Origin: Pseudoalteromonas sp049257235 | Lineage (GTDB): Bacteria; Pseudomonadota; Gammaproteobacteria; Enterobacterales; Alteromonadaceae | NCBI RefSeq assembly: GCF_049257235.1 | Contig: NZ_JBMMUF010000007.1 | Location: 113,214-177,213, forward strand | Length of the DNA stretch: 64,000 nt | Direction: 5' to 3' | Shown: positions 63,830 to 64,000 of the stretch, one piece after another | How positions within the stretch are numbered: the first letter of the stretch is position 1 | How the letters are laid out: every line of letters starts with the position of its first letter | Notes under the pieces: model-generated | Told to the model about the DNA's origin: nothing | The model's input: only the letters and a program-made list of their open reading frames with translations | Database searches by the model: none | Made by a program: the position numbers and the translations under genes

Positions 63830-63877
63830 CCACTCTAGCGCATTTTTGGACAGAAATGAGTTAATGTATTTATTCAG

Positions 63878-63975
63878 TAACGCCCTGTTAATGGGCAAAA
63901 TTGTGTTGGCTAAAATGTGAAGCGGAGCAAAACCAAGCCAACGCAATTTTGTCCACTTTAAACAGTTTGTTATGT
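63878..63975 (-). repeat. attC-like (integron cassette) recombination site
   Basis: About 98 bp that folds on itself. Read on the minus strand, one arm begins ATAACAAACTG (near 63973-63963) and continues to GTTGGCT; the other runs from AGCCAAC to GGGCGTTA (ending near 63878). The inner arms pair over CAAAATTG-GTTGGCT with one mismatch and one extra base, and the outer core sites are TAAC/GTTA. Length, unpaired single bases and core positions fit attC of the VCR-like type. No integrase is in the window. The final 20 bases of the window show nothing further. Confidence 0.6.
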
Positions 63976-64000
63976 GCAAACTAGTAAAATCTACACTGTG

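Noticed and set aside
63645..63920. 91-codon open frame near the window end
   Set aside because: It crosses the 7-bp tandem repeat and runs into the attC-like palindrome; composition is not gene-like.

Overview
The window reads as a chromosomal segment of a marine gammaproteobacterium of the order Alteromonadales, most likely Pseudoalteromonas or a close relative. This rests on gene content rather than a database match: a MipA/OmpV-DUF3019-two-component operon, an OsmC-YcaO fusion, a DUF2986 gene, hutUH beside a LysR regulator, a very large secreted subtilase with a GlyGly-CTERM-like tail, tandem secreted sulfatases, and a GH1/GH3 beta-glucoside locus. About 51 protein genes are supported. 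I found no rRNA, tRNA, CRISPR array, transposase or phage gene.

Layout. 1-4.1 kb: an outer-membrane barrel (5' end probably cut by the window), an eight-haem cytochrome with TPR repeats and an isoprenylcysteine-methyltransferase-like membrane protein. 4.1-7.2 kb: two tandem exported sulfatases. 7.5-12.1 kb: housekeeping and stress genes (tpm, acpH, a cold-shock protein, a CDGSH-glutamate-synthase fusion, a VanX-like dipeptidase). 12.3-17.3 kb: a 1686-residue S8 protease. 17.7-22.1 kb: MipA/OmpV, DUF3019, response regulator, histidine kinase, then a GH114 enzyme.

22.1-30.3 kb is the most interesting block. A YdiJ-type FAD/Fe-S D-2-hydroxyacid dehydrogenase diverges from a tightly overlapping five-gene operon: exported NagZ-like GH3 hexosaminidase, DUF1445, PxpA/LamB-YcsF, DUF4392 and D-amino-acid aminotransferase. 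DUF1445 and DUF4392 are the two halves of D-glutamate cyclase, here encoded as separate proteins. The operon looks dedicated to D-glutamate and peptidoglycan-derived D-amino acids. A pair of paralogous small membrane proteins, a TPR protein and an M20 dipeptidase follow.

34.4-37.7 kb holds a 250-bp MITE-like repeat, a LysR regulator and small envelope proteins. 37.7-42.3 kb is hutUH with a divergent LysR gene. 42.3-54.4 kb mixes unknowns, OsmC-YcaO, an exported KatG, DUF4242, the ABC-F protein YbiT and a membrane-anchored serine hydrolase. 54.6-62.5 kb is a divergent beta-glucoside regulon: GH1-LacI-sugar porter on the minus strand, GluP-GH3 lipoprotein on the plus strand, with three LacI-type operator copies between. 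62.7-64 kb looks like integron-cassette debris: two small unknown genes, each flanked by inverted repeats, and an attC-like site.
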